Assembly (NCBI RefSeq): GCF_007993045.1
Contig: NZ_VOOR01000005.1
Coordinates: 1 to 64,000 of the forward strand
Direction of reading: 5' to 3'
DNA: 64,000 bases
From: Phaeodactylibacter luteus
Lineage (GTDB): Bacteria; Bacteroidota; Bacteroidia; Chitinophagales; Saprospiraceae
Shown one piece after another: positions 8,183 to 16,801 of this stretch. The notes beneath the pieces are model-generated. The model was given only the letters and a program-made list of their open reading frames with translations, had not been told where the DNA came from and ran no database searches. How positions within the stretch are numbered: position 1 is the first letter of the stretch; each line of letters starts with the position of its first letter. The position numbers and the translations under genes were made by a program.

Positions 8183-8977
8183 ATGAAAAATATTAATTTT
8201 TTCTTACTCCTTGCCATTTTCTTTTCCTCTTGTGAGGAGATGAAGGAGCTACCTGTGATCGAAAGAGCTACTGAGGATTTAGCGCTGATAGATTTATATT
8301 TCAAACTGACGAATGAGGACATCAAGATATCTGCTACAGTGGCGAACACGCAGGCTAATTTTTTCGCTGATATGTGGGACGAGAATAATCGTGCAAGTGC
8401 TCTGGGCATTTGCTATGAGGGTACGGAGGTAGGCTGTTCTTATGAGGCTGTATCGGTTGGGGAGCATGAATTGCCATTGGGAGTCCCAGGAGGTTTTCGC
8501 AAAAACCGCGCCCCGGAGTACAAATCTTTATTTGGCCGGGAGGTTGAAGTGAAGCTCTTGGCAAAGGGGCAGGAAATAGATGCTAGGGAAAACCCAGTCA
8601 ACAGTACTGTTTACATACCCGATATCCTTGAGGTAGTAGAAATGGGCATCCCTGATTTAGAGGATGGTTTTACGATACAGTGGAATGCAGATGATGACAA
8701 TGAGAATGGCGTCTACCTTATCATTGAATATTCCCCATGGGAAAATCCTAGGCTAGCCGAAGACCACGAGGAAAAGCTGTATGCTTATATCCATGTAGAG
8801 GATAGCGGTAGTTACGCTTTTCAAAAAGCAGATTTCGCAGATATTCCCGGGCTTAATGCGCTTGTACATTTAACTGTGCTTAGAGGTACATTCGAAATTG
8901 CTGACTTGCAAGAGGGCGGTGAGCAATTCCGCTTTTTAGCTTACACCCAAGCATCTGGCTATGCTAGGGTCAAGTGA
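8183..8977 (+). CDS. Hypothetical lipoprotein
   Basis: Not recognised. The signal MKNINFFLLLAIFFSSC has a good lipobox (FFSSC), giving Cys17 as the lipidation site. The 264-aa product is acidic. The segment VEMGIPDLEDGFTIQWN followed by alternating strands resembles a fibronectin-III-like beta domain, but this is only an impression. It is probably co-transcribed with the preceding AT-rich lipoprotein. Its stop codon lies 3 nt from the terminal repeat of an insertion-sequence remnant (8981), so the element inserted exactly at the gene's end or the gene travelled with it. Confidence 0.65.
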   Translation: MKNINFFLLLAIFFSSCEEMKELPVIERATEDLALIDLYFKLTNEDIKISATVANTQANFFADMWDENNRASALGICYEGTEVGCSYEAVSVGEHELPLGVPGGFRKNRAPEYKSLFGREVEVKLLAKGQEIDARENPVNSTVYIPDILEVVEMGIPDLEDGFTIQWNADDDNENGVYLIIEYSPWENPRLAEDHEEKLYAYIHVEDSGSYAFQKADFADIPGLNALVHLTVLRGTFEIADLQEGGEQFRFLAYTQASGYARVK

Positions 8978-8980
8978 TGA

Positions 8981-9000
8981 GGGCGCAAACCAAATTGTCG
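8981..9000 (+). repeat. Terminal inverted repeat of an insertion-sequence remnant
   Basis: The 20-mer GGGCGCAAACCAAATTGTCG lies 1 nt from the stop codon of the transposase remnant and differs at one position from the left end of MITE-like copy C. It is therefore both the IS end and a near-copy of the family-1 terminus. Confidence 0.7.
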
Positions 9001-9001
9001 C

Positions 9002-9330
9002 TCATGCAGTCCATGGATGGTCCATTTGAGCGTTAATAATCCGCCGTATGCCATCCTGTTTTCCGCTCTTGAAGGCTGCCCGCAAATTTAATACAGCAGT
9101 TACACTCTGCGTCCAGCGTTGGCCTACTAATTTACAGCGTTGCTGGACTACCGTGCTGATTGCGGATTCAATTGCGCCACTGTCTATGCAGTAGCCAGCT
9201 TTCCGGTATTCATCGTACTTCATTCGGTAGCCGTTTTTCTGATAATACTGAATGACCGCATCAGCTTTCTCAATAATGGAGCATCGCCTGCCCAAGGCTT
9301 TCGTCCTGATTGCCAGAATAACTTTTTGAA
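9002..9330 (-). pseudogene. Transposase C-terminal remnant (ISKra4-like)
   Basis: The frame can be read back past the first TTG to about 9330, where a family-1 repeat begins, giving roughly 109 residues without a start. The segment YCIDSGAIESAISTVVQQR followed by GQRWT and an AVLNLRAA helix resembles the C-terminal catalytic part of DDE transposases of the ISKra4 type (G-S-G-x-[IV]-E then Q-R-x-K/R...G-x-x-W). The N-terminal two thirds and the other IS end are missing, so it is inactive. Assignment to a specific IS family needs a database search. Confidence 0.7.
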
Positions 9331-9331
9331 C

Positions 9332-9510
9332 GGGAGCAAACCAAAATGTCGCAGGCGTTTCGGCTCTCCGGCTTTAGGGAGTGGAATTGGACTAGCGCTG
9401 CGCAGGGGTGCAAGCCCGATAGGGCCGAGCGAGGAGCGAGCCCCGAAGCATAGCGGCCCCTGCCAGAAGGCAGGGGCAGGCCCCAAATGAGTGGCAATAT
9501 AGCCTGTGGC
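9332..9510 (+). repeat. Family-1 MITE-like repeat, copy D
   Basis: The left end GGGAGCAAACCAAAATGTCG is followed by the same spacer as copy C (GCAGGCGTTTCGGCTCTCC) and the full core. The right end ATATAGCCTGTGGC is the diverged type shared with copies B and G. It truncates the transposase remnant on its 5' side. Minus-strand frames through it recur in every copy and are not genes. Confidence 0.72.
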
Positions 9511-9671
9511 TGTCCGGGTTTACTCCAATGACGGATGCCCAGTTGGGCACATAAACCATGCCGTAGCGTTGAGCTGCTAACCAGTTTGTCGTGTGTCTCG
9601 CCTTAGGCACAGCGAAGGCGAGCAGGGCCAGTCAGGGGCTTGGGCTGCAGTGCAGCCAGTACTTGTCCCCT

Positions 9672-11372
9672 ATGCAAAGGTATAGCGGAGCTTTGCGATT
9701 TTTCCTGTACTTTTGGGCCCGGAAATCAAACGCTATCCAATTGGGTATCAACATCAACCGTTACCGCAAGGCACTTTATTTTTTGGCGCTGGCCCTGCTC
9801 GCGCCTGCACTCCTGATCAATCTGGGCTTGCTTACCCTCATTGACGACGAAGCGCTGCGCGCATGGGTAGCGCTCGAGATGCAGCTCTCTGATAATTATA
9901 TAGCCCCCATGCTGCACGGCGACTTCTACTATAAAAAGCCGCCGGTTTACAATTGGATGCTGCTTGGGGTGTTTAGCCTTACCGGCGAAATGGACGAATG
10001 GTCGATACGCATCCCCACGGTAGCCTTTTTGTTGGTTTACATCAGTACGATTTATTATTTCGCCCGGCAGCACTTCAGCCGCGATCTGGCAGCCCTTTCG
10101 GCCTTGGCGTTCCTGACCTGCGGGCGTATTTTGTTCTATGACTCTTTTCTCGGGCTGATCGATATCAGCTACTCTTGGCTGACCTTCCTGTCCTTCATGT
10201 TGTTTTTCCACCTTTCGGAAAAAGGCAGGTGGGCACAGGCATTTGGGTGGTCGTATGCCCTTGCTGCTGTAGGCTTCCTCATGAAAGGGCTTCCTGCAGT
10301 AGTATTTCAGGGCGCTACAGTGCTAGGCTGGCTGGCTTACCGCCGCGAATGGTACCGGCTGTTCCGTTGGCCGCACCTATTGGGCGGGCTGATTTTCCTG
10401 GCCATTACCGGGGCGTATTATGCAGCCTATGTGCAGTACAACAGTTTGGATGCATTAGCTCAGGTGCTGCTCAATGAGTCAGCAAAGCGCACTGCTGGGC
10501 GCTATCCATTTTGGTTTACAGTTTTGCACCTCCTCACTTACCCATTTGAGCTGCTGGTTTATCACTTTATGCCATGGGGGCTTTTGGCGGTTTTCCTGCT
10601 CAAGCGGGGCGCTTGGGCGAAAATATGGCAGCACCGCTTTACCGCATTTGCCATGCTGGTATTCTTGCTCAACATCATCGTCTACTGGACGGCACCCAAG
10701 GTACACCCCCGGTACGTATTCATGCTCATCCCCTTGCTGTTCATGGTACTGCTGTACCTTTATAACGAATATACAGAGGAAGCCACGTGGCAAAAGCAGG
10801 TGATCGATATGGTGCTGCTGGGCTGCTGTCTGGTATTGCCGCTGGCTGCCTTGGCGCCGCTCTTTTTAAGCCGGCTTTCGGGCACTCCTTGGCTTTGGCC
10901 CAAAACTTTGCTCATCTTTGCACTGCTGTCTGGCTTGGCCTACGGGGCCTGGCGCTTCCGGGAAGCCCGCCTGCTCACTGTAGCGGTTGCGCTCTTGGCC
11001 GTCCGCCTGGCATTCAACTGGTTTGTGCTGCCCGACCGCGACGCCAATGACTTTGGCAACGATGCCCGCCTCGATGCTATACGGGTAGCCCGGGCTTACG
11101 AAGGAAAAGACCTTCGTATGTTTGCGCAAAGCGAATGGCAGCCGATGACGTCCTTTCAGATGACCTTGGAGCGCGGGGCGGTCATCCCCGTAGATTATGG
11201 CCCCATCGATACTTCTGCCTATTATGTCATTGATCCTCAGGCCTATCCCAGCTTGGAATATGAGACTGATGGGACGCTTCAGATGAGGCACGGGAAAAAG
11301 GTATACCGTATTGTACGGTTCAAAGCGCCTATCCCTAAAACAGCTATACCAGAACCTGTCGAATACGATTAA
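9672..11372 (+). CDS. ArnT/PMT-like glycosyltransferase family 39 membrane protein
   Basis: A multi-spanning membrane protein (about 11-12 hydrophobic segments) with the GT39/PMT_2 signature: a first luminal loop LIDDEALRAWVALEM carrying the acidic catalytic pair, then FYYKKPPVYNWML (the K-x-P-P-L/V-x-x-W motif). A C-terminal soluble part follows residue about 460. Such enzymes move a sugar from a polyprenyl-phosphate donor to lipid A or other acceptors on the periplasmic face. The next gene encodes the enzyme type that makes that donor. The start is uncertain: a TTG downstream at about 9739 is possible because a TACTTTTG box lies at 9708. Confidence 0.82.
   Translation: MQRYSGALRFFLYFWARKSNAIQLGININRYRKALYFLALALLAPALLINLGLLTLIDDEALRAWVALEMQLSDNYIAPMLHGDFYYKKPPVYNWMLLGVFSLTGEMDEWSIRIPTVAFLLVYISTIYYFARQHFSRDLAALSALAFLTCGRILFYDSFLGLIDISYSWLTFLSFMLFFHLSEKGRWAQAFGWSYALAAVGFLMKGLPAVVFQGATVLGWLAYRREWYRLFRWPHLLGGLIFLAITGAYYAAYVQYNSLDALAQVLLNESAKRTAGRYPFWFTVLHLLTYPFELLVYHFMPWGLLAVFLLKRGAWAKIWQHRFTAFAMLVFLLNIIVYWTAPKVHPRYVFMLIPLLFMVLLYLYNEYTEEATWQKQVIDMVLLGCCLVLPLAALAPLFLSRLSGTPWLWPKTLLIFALLSGLAYGAWRFREARLLTVAVALLAVRLAFNWFVLPDRDANDFGNDARLDAIRVARAYEGKDLRMFAQSEWQPMTSFQMTLERGAVIPVDYGPIDTSAYYVIDPQAYPSLEYETDGTLQMRHGKKVYRIVRFKAPIPKTAIPEPVEYD
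9708..9715 (+). promoter_or_regulatory. Candidate -7 box TACTTTTG near the GT39 gene start
   Basis: It matches TAnnTTTG exactly. The same arrangement TTGC-N11-TACTTTTG recurs at 14270-14292. The spacing is shorter than the usual 17-19 nt, and if functional the transcript would begin after the annotated ATG, favouring a later start codon. Confidence 0.3.
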
Positions 11373-11409
11373 AGTGCAGCGCGCGCTGGCTTGCATTAGA
11401 ATTTGAATT

Positions 11410-12375
11410 ATGTCGCTAAAATTATCTGCCGTAGTAACGGTTTACAACGAGGAGCTCAACATTCAACCACTGGTGGACCGGCTGACGGCAGCTCTGGAGG
11501 GGATTGATTACGAAATCGTGTACGTGGACGATGGCTCCACCGATGGTACCCTTAAAGCCCTGTACGGCATCAGCCATCCACGGCTCAAGGTTGTGGCGTT
11601 TAGGAAAAACTATGGGCAGAGTGCTGCCCTTATGGCCGGCATTGAAGCCGCGGAAGGCGAGTTCATTGCTACTATGGATGGCGACCTGCAGAACGACCCT
11701 TCTGATATACCGGCCATGCTCAAAATGGCGGAAGAAGGGGACTACGATATGGTGGCTGGAGAGCGCGCCAACCGAAAGGATGGCATGGTACTCCGGAAAA
11801 TCCCCAGCTGGATTGCCAACTATATCATCCGGAATTCTTCTGGCGTGCACCTGCGCGATTACGGCTGCGCGCTCCGGGTATTCAGAGCCGAGCTCGCTAA
11901 AGACCTAGGCATTTATGGGGAGCTGCACCGTTTTATCCCTGTATTGGCCCACCTGGAAGGCGCAAAAATTGTGCAAGTCCCAGTGAAGCATCATGCTCGG
12001 GAGTTTGGGCAATCTAAATATGGGCTGAACCGGACTTTCAAGGTCGTAAGCGATTTATTGCTCATGCTTTTCTTCAAGCAGTACCTGCAGCGCCCTATGC
12101 ACCTGTTCGGCAACACTGGCCTATTGCTGCTGGGCGGAGGCCTGCTGATCAACCTGTACCTGGGCGCTCTAAAGCTATTGGGGCAGGACATCTGGGGCAA
12201 GCCGCTTTTGATCTTGGGCCTGCTGCTGGTCTTGGGGGGCATTCAGTTCATTACCATCGGGCTGGTAGCTGAAATACAAATGCGGACGTACTACGAGTCG
12301 CAGCAAAAACGCCCGTACAAAATCCGCCGCATCACCAAAGGCGGCATCGAACAGCAAAAAACAACGCATGCATAA
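11410..12375 (+). CDS. Polyprenyl-phosphate glycosyltransferase, GT2 (DPM1/GtrB/ArnC-like)
   Basis: A GT-A catalytic domain occupies residues 1-230, with YVDDGSTDGT at about 39-47 (nucleotide-binding DD) and the metal-binding ATMDGDLQNDP at 87-97. Two C-terminal transmembrane helices (about 240-290) are typical of GtrB/ArnC-type enzymes, which transfer a sugar from an NDP-sugar to undecaprenyl phosphate at the inner membrane. Together with the GT39 protein just upstream (37-nt gap) this forms a donor-maker/transferase pair for decorating an envelope glycolipid or glycoprotein. It overlaps the next gene by 8 nt. Confidence 0.9.
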   Translation: MSLKLSAVVTVYNEELNIQPLVDRLTAALEGIDYEIVYVDDGSTDGTLKALYGISHPRLKVVAFRKNYGQSAALMAGIEAAEGEFIATMDGDLQNDPSDIPAMLKMAEEGDYDMVAGERANRKDGMVLRKIPSWIANYIIRNSSGVHLRDYGCALRVFRAELAKDLGIYGELHRFIPVLAHLEGAKIVQVPVKHHAREFGQSKYGLNRTFKVVSDLLLMLFFKQYLQRPMHLFGNTGLLLLGGGLLINLYLGALKLLGQDIWGKPLLILGLLLVLGGIQFITIGLVAEIQMRTYYESQQKRPYKIRRITKGGIEQQKTTHA

Positions 12376-13042
12376 GGAGGAACTAGATATAGGCGGGCTC
12401 GTCTTATACAAGAACAACCAACTGATCGCTTTCAACAAACCGGCGGGGCTGCCTGTCGTTTCCGATAAAACTGGCGATAAGTCTATGGCCGTGTTTGGGC
12501 AAAGCTATTGCAAGAGCAAGCTCGGGCTGATACATCGGCTCGACCGGCCGGCAAGCGGTGCGGTATTGTTCGCCCGTACAGAAGGCGCCCTGGCTGCGCT
12601 GAACGAACAGTTCCGCAACCGGGAAGTAGAGAAGGTATACCTGGCCGCTGTGGCCGTGCGCCCAGAACAAGACGAAGGTAGGCTGATCCATTACCTGCGA
12701 AAGGATGGGCGGAAAAACCAAGCCATGATAGCAGCGGAAAAAGACCGGAACAGCAAAAAGGCAGAGCTGTCTTACCGCTACCTGCAAAGCAGCGAGCACT
12801 ATCACCTGCTGGAAATCCGGCTGCACACCGGCCGGCACCACCAAATCCGTGCACAGCTGGCGGCTATCGGCTCTCCTATCAAAGGGGATGTCAAATATGG
12901 CTTCCGCCGAAACAACCCTGACCGGTCTATTCACTTGCACGCTTGGAAGCTGGCATTCCGCCACCCGGTCTCCGGGCAGCGCGAGCTCATCATTGCACCT
13001 CTGCCTGAAGGAGACCCTGTCTGGTCTGCTTTCCAAATTTAA
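12368..13042 (+). CDS. RluA family RNA pseudouridine synthase
   Basis: HRLDR at residues 56-60 is the catalytic motif, with Asp59 as nucleophile; FNKPAGLPV (22-30) and LHTGRHHQIRAQLA are the other RluA-family signatures. At 224 aa there is no N-terminal S4 domain, as in several short Bacteroidota paralogues. It isomerises uridine in rRNA or tRNA; the site cannot be told. The start overlaps the glycosyltransferase end by 8 nt, indicating translational coupling, and rsmG follows 21 nt downstream, so two RNA-modifying enzymes are adjacent. Confidence 0.92.
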   Translation: MHKEELDIGGLVLYKNNQLIAFNKPAGLPVVSDKTGDKSMAVFGQSYCKSKLGLIHRLDRPASGAVLFARTEGALAALNEQFRNREVEKVYLAAVAVRPEQDEGRLIHYLRKDGRKNQAMIAAEKDRNSKKAELSYRYLQSSEHYHLLEIRLHTGRHHQIRAQLAAIGSPIKGDVKYGFRRNNPDRSIHLHAWKLAFRHPVSGQRELIIAPLPEGDPVWSAFQI

Positions 13043-13063
13043 CCCCAAGACCTTTAAGACCGT

Positions 13064-13690
13064 ATGGAAAAAATACTGGAATACTTCCCTAAGCTGACCG
13101 ACGATCAGCGCGCCAAATTCGAACAGCTCGGCCCGCTGTACGAAGAGTGGAACGACAAAATCAACGTCATCTCTCGCAAGGATATAGAAAACCTCTACCC
13201 TCATCACATCCTCCATTCTCTAGGCATTGCCAAGGTGGTGAAGTTCCGTAGCGGTGCTAACATTTTGGATTTGGGCACCGGTGGCGGGCTGCCAGGCATC
13301 CCGCTTGCTATCCTTTACCCGGAAGTCAACTTTACCCTGATCGATGGCACCCGGAAAAAAATCCTTGTCGTAGAAGAAATAGTGGCTGCCCTGGGCCTCA
13401 AAAACGTGAAGCCGATGCACCTTCGGGCTGAGGAGCTGAAAGGGCGCTTCGACTTTGTCGTCTGCCGGGCAGTAGCCAGCTTGGACAAACTCGTGCCTTG
13501 GAGCGCCCGCTTGCTTAGCCACGAGGAGCGCCACGCCCTGCCCAATGGCCTGCTGACCTTGAAAGGGGGCAACCTCAGAGGGGAGATCAAAGCCCTTGGC
13601 AAAGGCGCCTATGTGGAGCAATTTCCGCTGACGGACTACTTCCCCTTGGAATACTACATGGAGAAGTACGTCATCTATGTACAGCGTTGA
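13064..13690 (+). CDS. rsmG: 16S rRNA (guanine527-N7)-methyltransferase
   Basis: The SAM-binding motif ILDLGTGGGLPGIPLA sits at residues 67-82 and the preceding NVISRKDIENLYPHHILHSL is diagnostic for RsmG (GidB). FVVCRAVASLDKLVPW forms the later catalytic region. Length 208 aa is normal. It methylates G527 of 16S rRNA in the decoding-site 530 loop; loss in other bacteria gives low-level streptomycin resistance. It ends the plus-strand run that starts with the GT39 gene; the next gene has its own promoter-like sequence. Confidence 0.96.
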   Translation: MEKILEYFPKLTDDQRAKFEQLGPLYEEWNDKINVISRKDIENLYPHHILHSLGIAKVVKFRSGANILDLGTGGGLPGIPLAILYPEVNFTLIDGTRKKILVVEEIVAALGLKNVKPMHLRAEELKGRFDFVVCRAVASLDKLVPWSARLLSHEERHALPNGLLTLKGGNLRGEIKALGKGAYVEQFPLTDYFPLEYYMEKYVIYVQR

Positions 13691-13721
13691 GCCTCTCTGC
13701 CCGGCTAATCTTAAGAAAAAC

Positions 13722-13752
13722 TTTTTCAGCCTTTTGCCTTTTTGTACATTTG
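13722..13752 (+). promoter_or_regulatory. Promoter of the DUF3127 gene
   Basis: A -33-like TTTTTC (from 13722) is followed after 19 nt by TACATTTG (13745-13752), an exact TAnnTTTG -7 box. The predicted transcription start is about 20 nt upstream of the ATG. This is one of the best Bacteroidota-type promoters in the window. Confidence 0.55.
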
Positions 13753-13780
13753 GCAATCGCAACAAGAAACCATAGCCACT

Positions 13781-14152
13781 ATGTCATTTGAAGTAGAAGG
13801 AAAGCTCCATAAGAAGTTTGATACAGAGCAAAAAACAGACTCTTTCCAAGCCCGTGAGTTCGTCATTGAGACTGAAGGGAATTATCCGCAGTTTGTAAAA
13901 TTCCAGCTGGTGCAAGACCGCTGCGCGCTCGTTGACCCCTTCGAGGAAGGGCAGATCATCAAGGTTCATTTTGACCTGCGCGGCCGGGAGTGGAACGGCA
14001 AGTACTTTACCAACCTCAATGCTTGGCGTGTTGAGCAGGGTGGAGCCGCTGCGCCCCCATCTGCAACAGGCGGAAGCATGCCTTCTGACGACCCCTTCCC
14101 TAGTGCCGATGATGAGCCGGCTACACAGGCTGACGACGATTTGCCATTTTAA
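13781..14152 (+). CDS. DUF3127 domain protein (small OB-fold-like)
   Basis: The start MSFEVEGKLHKKF was chosen because an upstream in-frame ATG overlaps the predicted promoter. The body (FQAREFVIETEGNYPQFVKF, then IKVHFDLRGREW and YFTNLNAWRVE) is the conserved DUF3127 domain, found across Bacteroidota and thought to have an SSB-like OB fold; function is not established. Residues about 88-123 are a low-complexity tail ending in an acidic, aromatic-capped DDDLPF tip, like the protein-binding C-terminal tip of single-stranded DNA-binding protein (inference from similarity of tips). Length 123 aa is normal. Confidence 0.9.
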   Translation: MSFEVEGKLHKKFDTEQKTDSFQAREFVIETEGNYPQFVKFQLVQDRCALVDPFEEGQIIKVHFDLRGREWNGKYFTNLNAWRVEQGGAAAPPSATGGSMPSDDPFPSADDEPATQADDDLPF

Positions 14153-14527
14153 TCCAACAGCTTGCTGATGAGCACAACAGGCAGAGCAGGGGCATCCCCT
14201 GCTCTGCCTGTGCCGTTTGCCCCCTTACTGTTGCCTTTCGGCCAAATACCTTCCCTCAAATACAGCCGCTTGCTCAAAAAGCTGTACTTTTGTAACTTGA
14301 GTTTGTGTATAAGCCTTGATCACTACCGCTTTACGCATACGCAGCAGTCATAATCTTCACACTTCAGCCAGCCCAATAAGGCTGCGCAGAGCACGCCATT
14401 TATCTGCCCGGAGAGCATTTGCTCCCAGAGCAGGATCAATTACTGCAGGATAAAAAGACGACAGACAGCCATCAGGCCGCACTGCTGCCGTATGCCTGGT
14501 GCAAACGTCAAAAAGAATTATTCGTCA
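14153..14527. other. Intergenic stretch upstream of the T9SS-exported protein
   Basis: No gene seen. A TACTTTTG -7-like box occurs at 14285-14292, preceded by TTGC at 14270; if used it would give a leader of about 200 nt. A GCAGAGCAGGGG...CCCCTGCTCTGC hairpin lies just after the DUF3127 stop (about 14178-14209) and may help end that transcript, though it lacks a T tract. Confidence 0.45.
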
Positions 14528-16801
14528 ATGGCACGCTACGCGGTACCCGCTACTCACCTCATCTTCGCTCTGGCCCTCTCCTTCTTGGGGATGGGGCCCC
14601 ACTTCGTTTTGGCACAGCCCATCGTGCTCGAAGATTGCGCCACGCCTTATGTAGACCCTCAGGACGGTAACAACCAAGCGACCTCGCAAAACAGAGACAC
14701 GCTGGTCTACACCCAATTCTTTGATACCGAAATGCAGGCTTACCGTTATTGGATTGATGTGAATGCCTTTGGCGGGCAGCAAGTAGACCGCGTAAAGGTC
14801 CAAGCCATACTCCCCGACAACTCTACAAAGGACATCAATACGCTGACATTCGGCGCTTGCGCAACGTGTACGGAAGGTTTTGCCCTTAGCCTCAACGACA
14901 GCCTGGCCGTGTCTGGGGTCGCTACCGTTGCTGAGATGGAGCTATGGCTGGAAGCCCTCGGGCAGCCGCCTTTTGCGCTCACAGGCAACCTGCAGACCCT
15001 GTCCGGTGTCGGCAGGCTGTCTGGGGTGGCTCCGTTTTGCGCTATAGGGCTGCGTGTGGAGTACAGCGTATACAGTGACCCCAATAATGCTTCTACAGAG
15101 TTTGCCACCTACATCCACTGCCCGGAGCCGGTATCCGACTGTCAGTTTGAGCCAGTGGCCATAGCTGATTGCGTGGTTGGGCAGATTCAGCTGGGGGCCG
15201 AAATCCCTGAAGGCTGCTTTCAGCCCGGCTTTCAGGTGAGCTGGGCCAATGAGGAGGGGGATACGGTCGCCCTGTCTCCGGATGCCACCTTGCCGCTGCA
15301 GGGGCAGGAAGGCTGGTACTATTTCACGGCTGCTGATGAGTGCTGCCTGCTGCAGGACTCGTTTCTGCTAGACAACCCCCAATTTGCGGAGGCCGGCGAA
15401 GACCTTGTGCGCTGTGCGGATACCCCCTTGCTCCTTGCCGGGGAAGGCGGGCAGGGCCATTTTTGGACCTTGCCCGGGGGCGGGGCCGGCGACTCCCTGC
15501 TGATCATCCCGGTGCTTGAGGCAGCCGATTCTGGGCAGTATATACTGCACGCCTTCAACGAACAAGGCTGTGAGGACACTGATACTTTGCAGCTGGACAT
15601 TCTGACGCCCCCTTCCCCCATAGTGGAGCAAACGGAAGGCTGCCTGGGCGACACCATTTTCCTCCTTACGGAAAATGCGGCAGATTATGAGAGCATTCAG
15701 TGGTTCAGCCCTCAGGAAGCGCCGCTGCCCTTTGCCTTTTTGCCTGGTTTTCAGGCTTTTCAGGCCGGTACTTACCGCGTAGAAGCTACAGATAGCGAGG
15801 GCTGTGTGGCTAAAACCGGGCTCGAAGTGATGGCGAACGCCTTGCCAGAACCGGAACTTTTCCTAGAGGAAACTTGCGACACGGCCTATGCATTCTTTAG
15901 CCCTGAAGCTTATCGGTACAGCTGGCCAGAGGGGGATGGGCTCGTGCTTGCTACCGCTACCGGAGGGGTTTTCCCCATTACGGTTACAGACAGCTTGGGC
16001 TGCACCCTAGCCTGGGAAGTGGCTGTGCCAGAGCCCAATGGCCCAGAAGTGCAGCTGCTGATCGATCAGCCTTACTGCCCGGGCGATAAAGGTGCCCTTG
16101 AAATCGTCTTGCACAGCGAAGAACGTCAAGCTATATTTTCCATCGATGGGGGTGAAACGTATACGCTGGCCGACCGCTTCCGGAACCTGGATTACGGCCC
16201 GTACGAGGTCGTCATAAGAGATGCGTTAGACTGTGTGCAGCGTTTTGAGATAGACATCATACCGCCCGATACCCTTGGCGTAGCGTTGAACTATGCACCT
16301 ATCACGGTCAGGCCCACCACGCCGGTCAGCCTTGTAGCTACCACAGTGGGCGCTGTAGCCCGCTACCAATGGGTGCCTGGAGAAATCGACACCGGCGGGC
16401 CAGCCGTCAGCTTCATCGCTAACCGCAATATGGATATCCGGGTCATTGTCGAAGATGAGCGGGGCTGCCGTGCATCCGCTGCCCTGCCCCTGACCGTAGT
16501 GGTTGGGGAGGTCTATGCCCCCTCTGCTTTTTCACCGGACGGGAACGGCATCAACGACCGGTTCACTCTCTATTCAGACAATGGCTCCGGAGAGCTGATG
16601 GCCTACCTGCGGGTATTTGACCGTTGGGGCGGGCTGATCTTTGAGGCCGAAGGAGTGCCACTGAGCGATGAGCGTTATGGCTGGGACGGCACCCGAAATG
16701 GGGAGCCCCTAAATACAGGAACCTACACCTATCAGGCGCTGGTCCAATACCCGAACGGGTTTGTACGGGAGCTGGCCGGGCTTGTACACTTAAGCCGATG
16801 A
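14528..16801 (+). CDS. Secreted multi-domain protein with type IX sorting (CHU_C) domain
   Basis: A signal peptide (ARYAVPATHLIFALALSF...VLAQ) precedes about 640 residues of Ig/PKD-like beta domains with regularly spaced Cys pairs. The last about 95 residues are the gliding motility-associated CHU_C domain: SAFSPDGNGINDRF, then RVFDRWGGLIFE and GWDGTRNGEPLNTGTY. This is a type B sorting signal for the type IX secretion system, so the protein should be exported to or through the outer membrane. No catalytic domain is recognisable; an adhesin or surface structural role is plausible. An alternative start lies 36 nt upstream. The next gene overlaps its stop by 4 nt (ATGA). Confidence 0.88.
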   Translation: MARYAVPATHLIFALALSFLGMGPHFVLAQPIVLEDCATPYVDPQDGNNQATSQNRDTLVYTQFFDTEMQAYRYWIDVNAFGGQQVDRVKVQAILPDNSTKDINTLTFGACATCTEGFALSLNDSLAVSGVATVAEMELWLEALGQPPFALTGNLQTLSGVGRLSGVAPFCAIGLRVEYSVYSDPNNASTEFATYIHCPEPVSDCQFEPVAIADCVVGQIQLGAEIPEGCFQPGFQVSWANEEGDTVALSPDATLPLQGQEGWYYFTAADECCLLQDSFLLDNPQFAEAGEDLVRCADTPLLLAGEGGQGHFWTLPGGGAGDSLLIIPVLEAADSGQYILHAFNEQGCEDTDTLQLDILTPPSPIVEQTEGCLGDTIFLLTENAADYESIQWFSPQEAPLPFAFLPGFQAFQAGTYRVEATDSEGCVAKTGLEVMANALPEPELFLEETCDTAYAFFSPEAYRYSWPEGDGLVLATATGGVFPITVTDSLGCTLAWEVAVPEPNGPEVQLLIDQPYCPGDKGALEIVLHSEERQAIFSIDGGETYTLADRFRNLDYGPYEVVIRDALDCVQRFEIDIIPPDTLGVALNYAPITVRPTTPVSLVATTVGAVARYQWVPGEIDTGGPAVSFIANRNMDIRVIVEDERGCRASAALPLTVVVGEVYAPSAFSPDGNGINDRFTLYSDNGSGELMAYLRVFDRWGGLIFEAEGVPLSDERYGWDGTRNGEPLNTGTYTYQALVQYPNGFVRELAGLVHLSR

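Noticed and set aside
9515-9610. Possible further transposase piece on the minus strand (frame RHTTNWLAAQRYGMVYVPNW)
   Set aside because: It resembles coding sequence but no transposase family could be recognised and it does not join the remnant frame.
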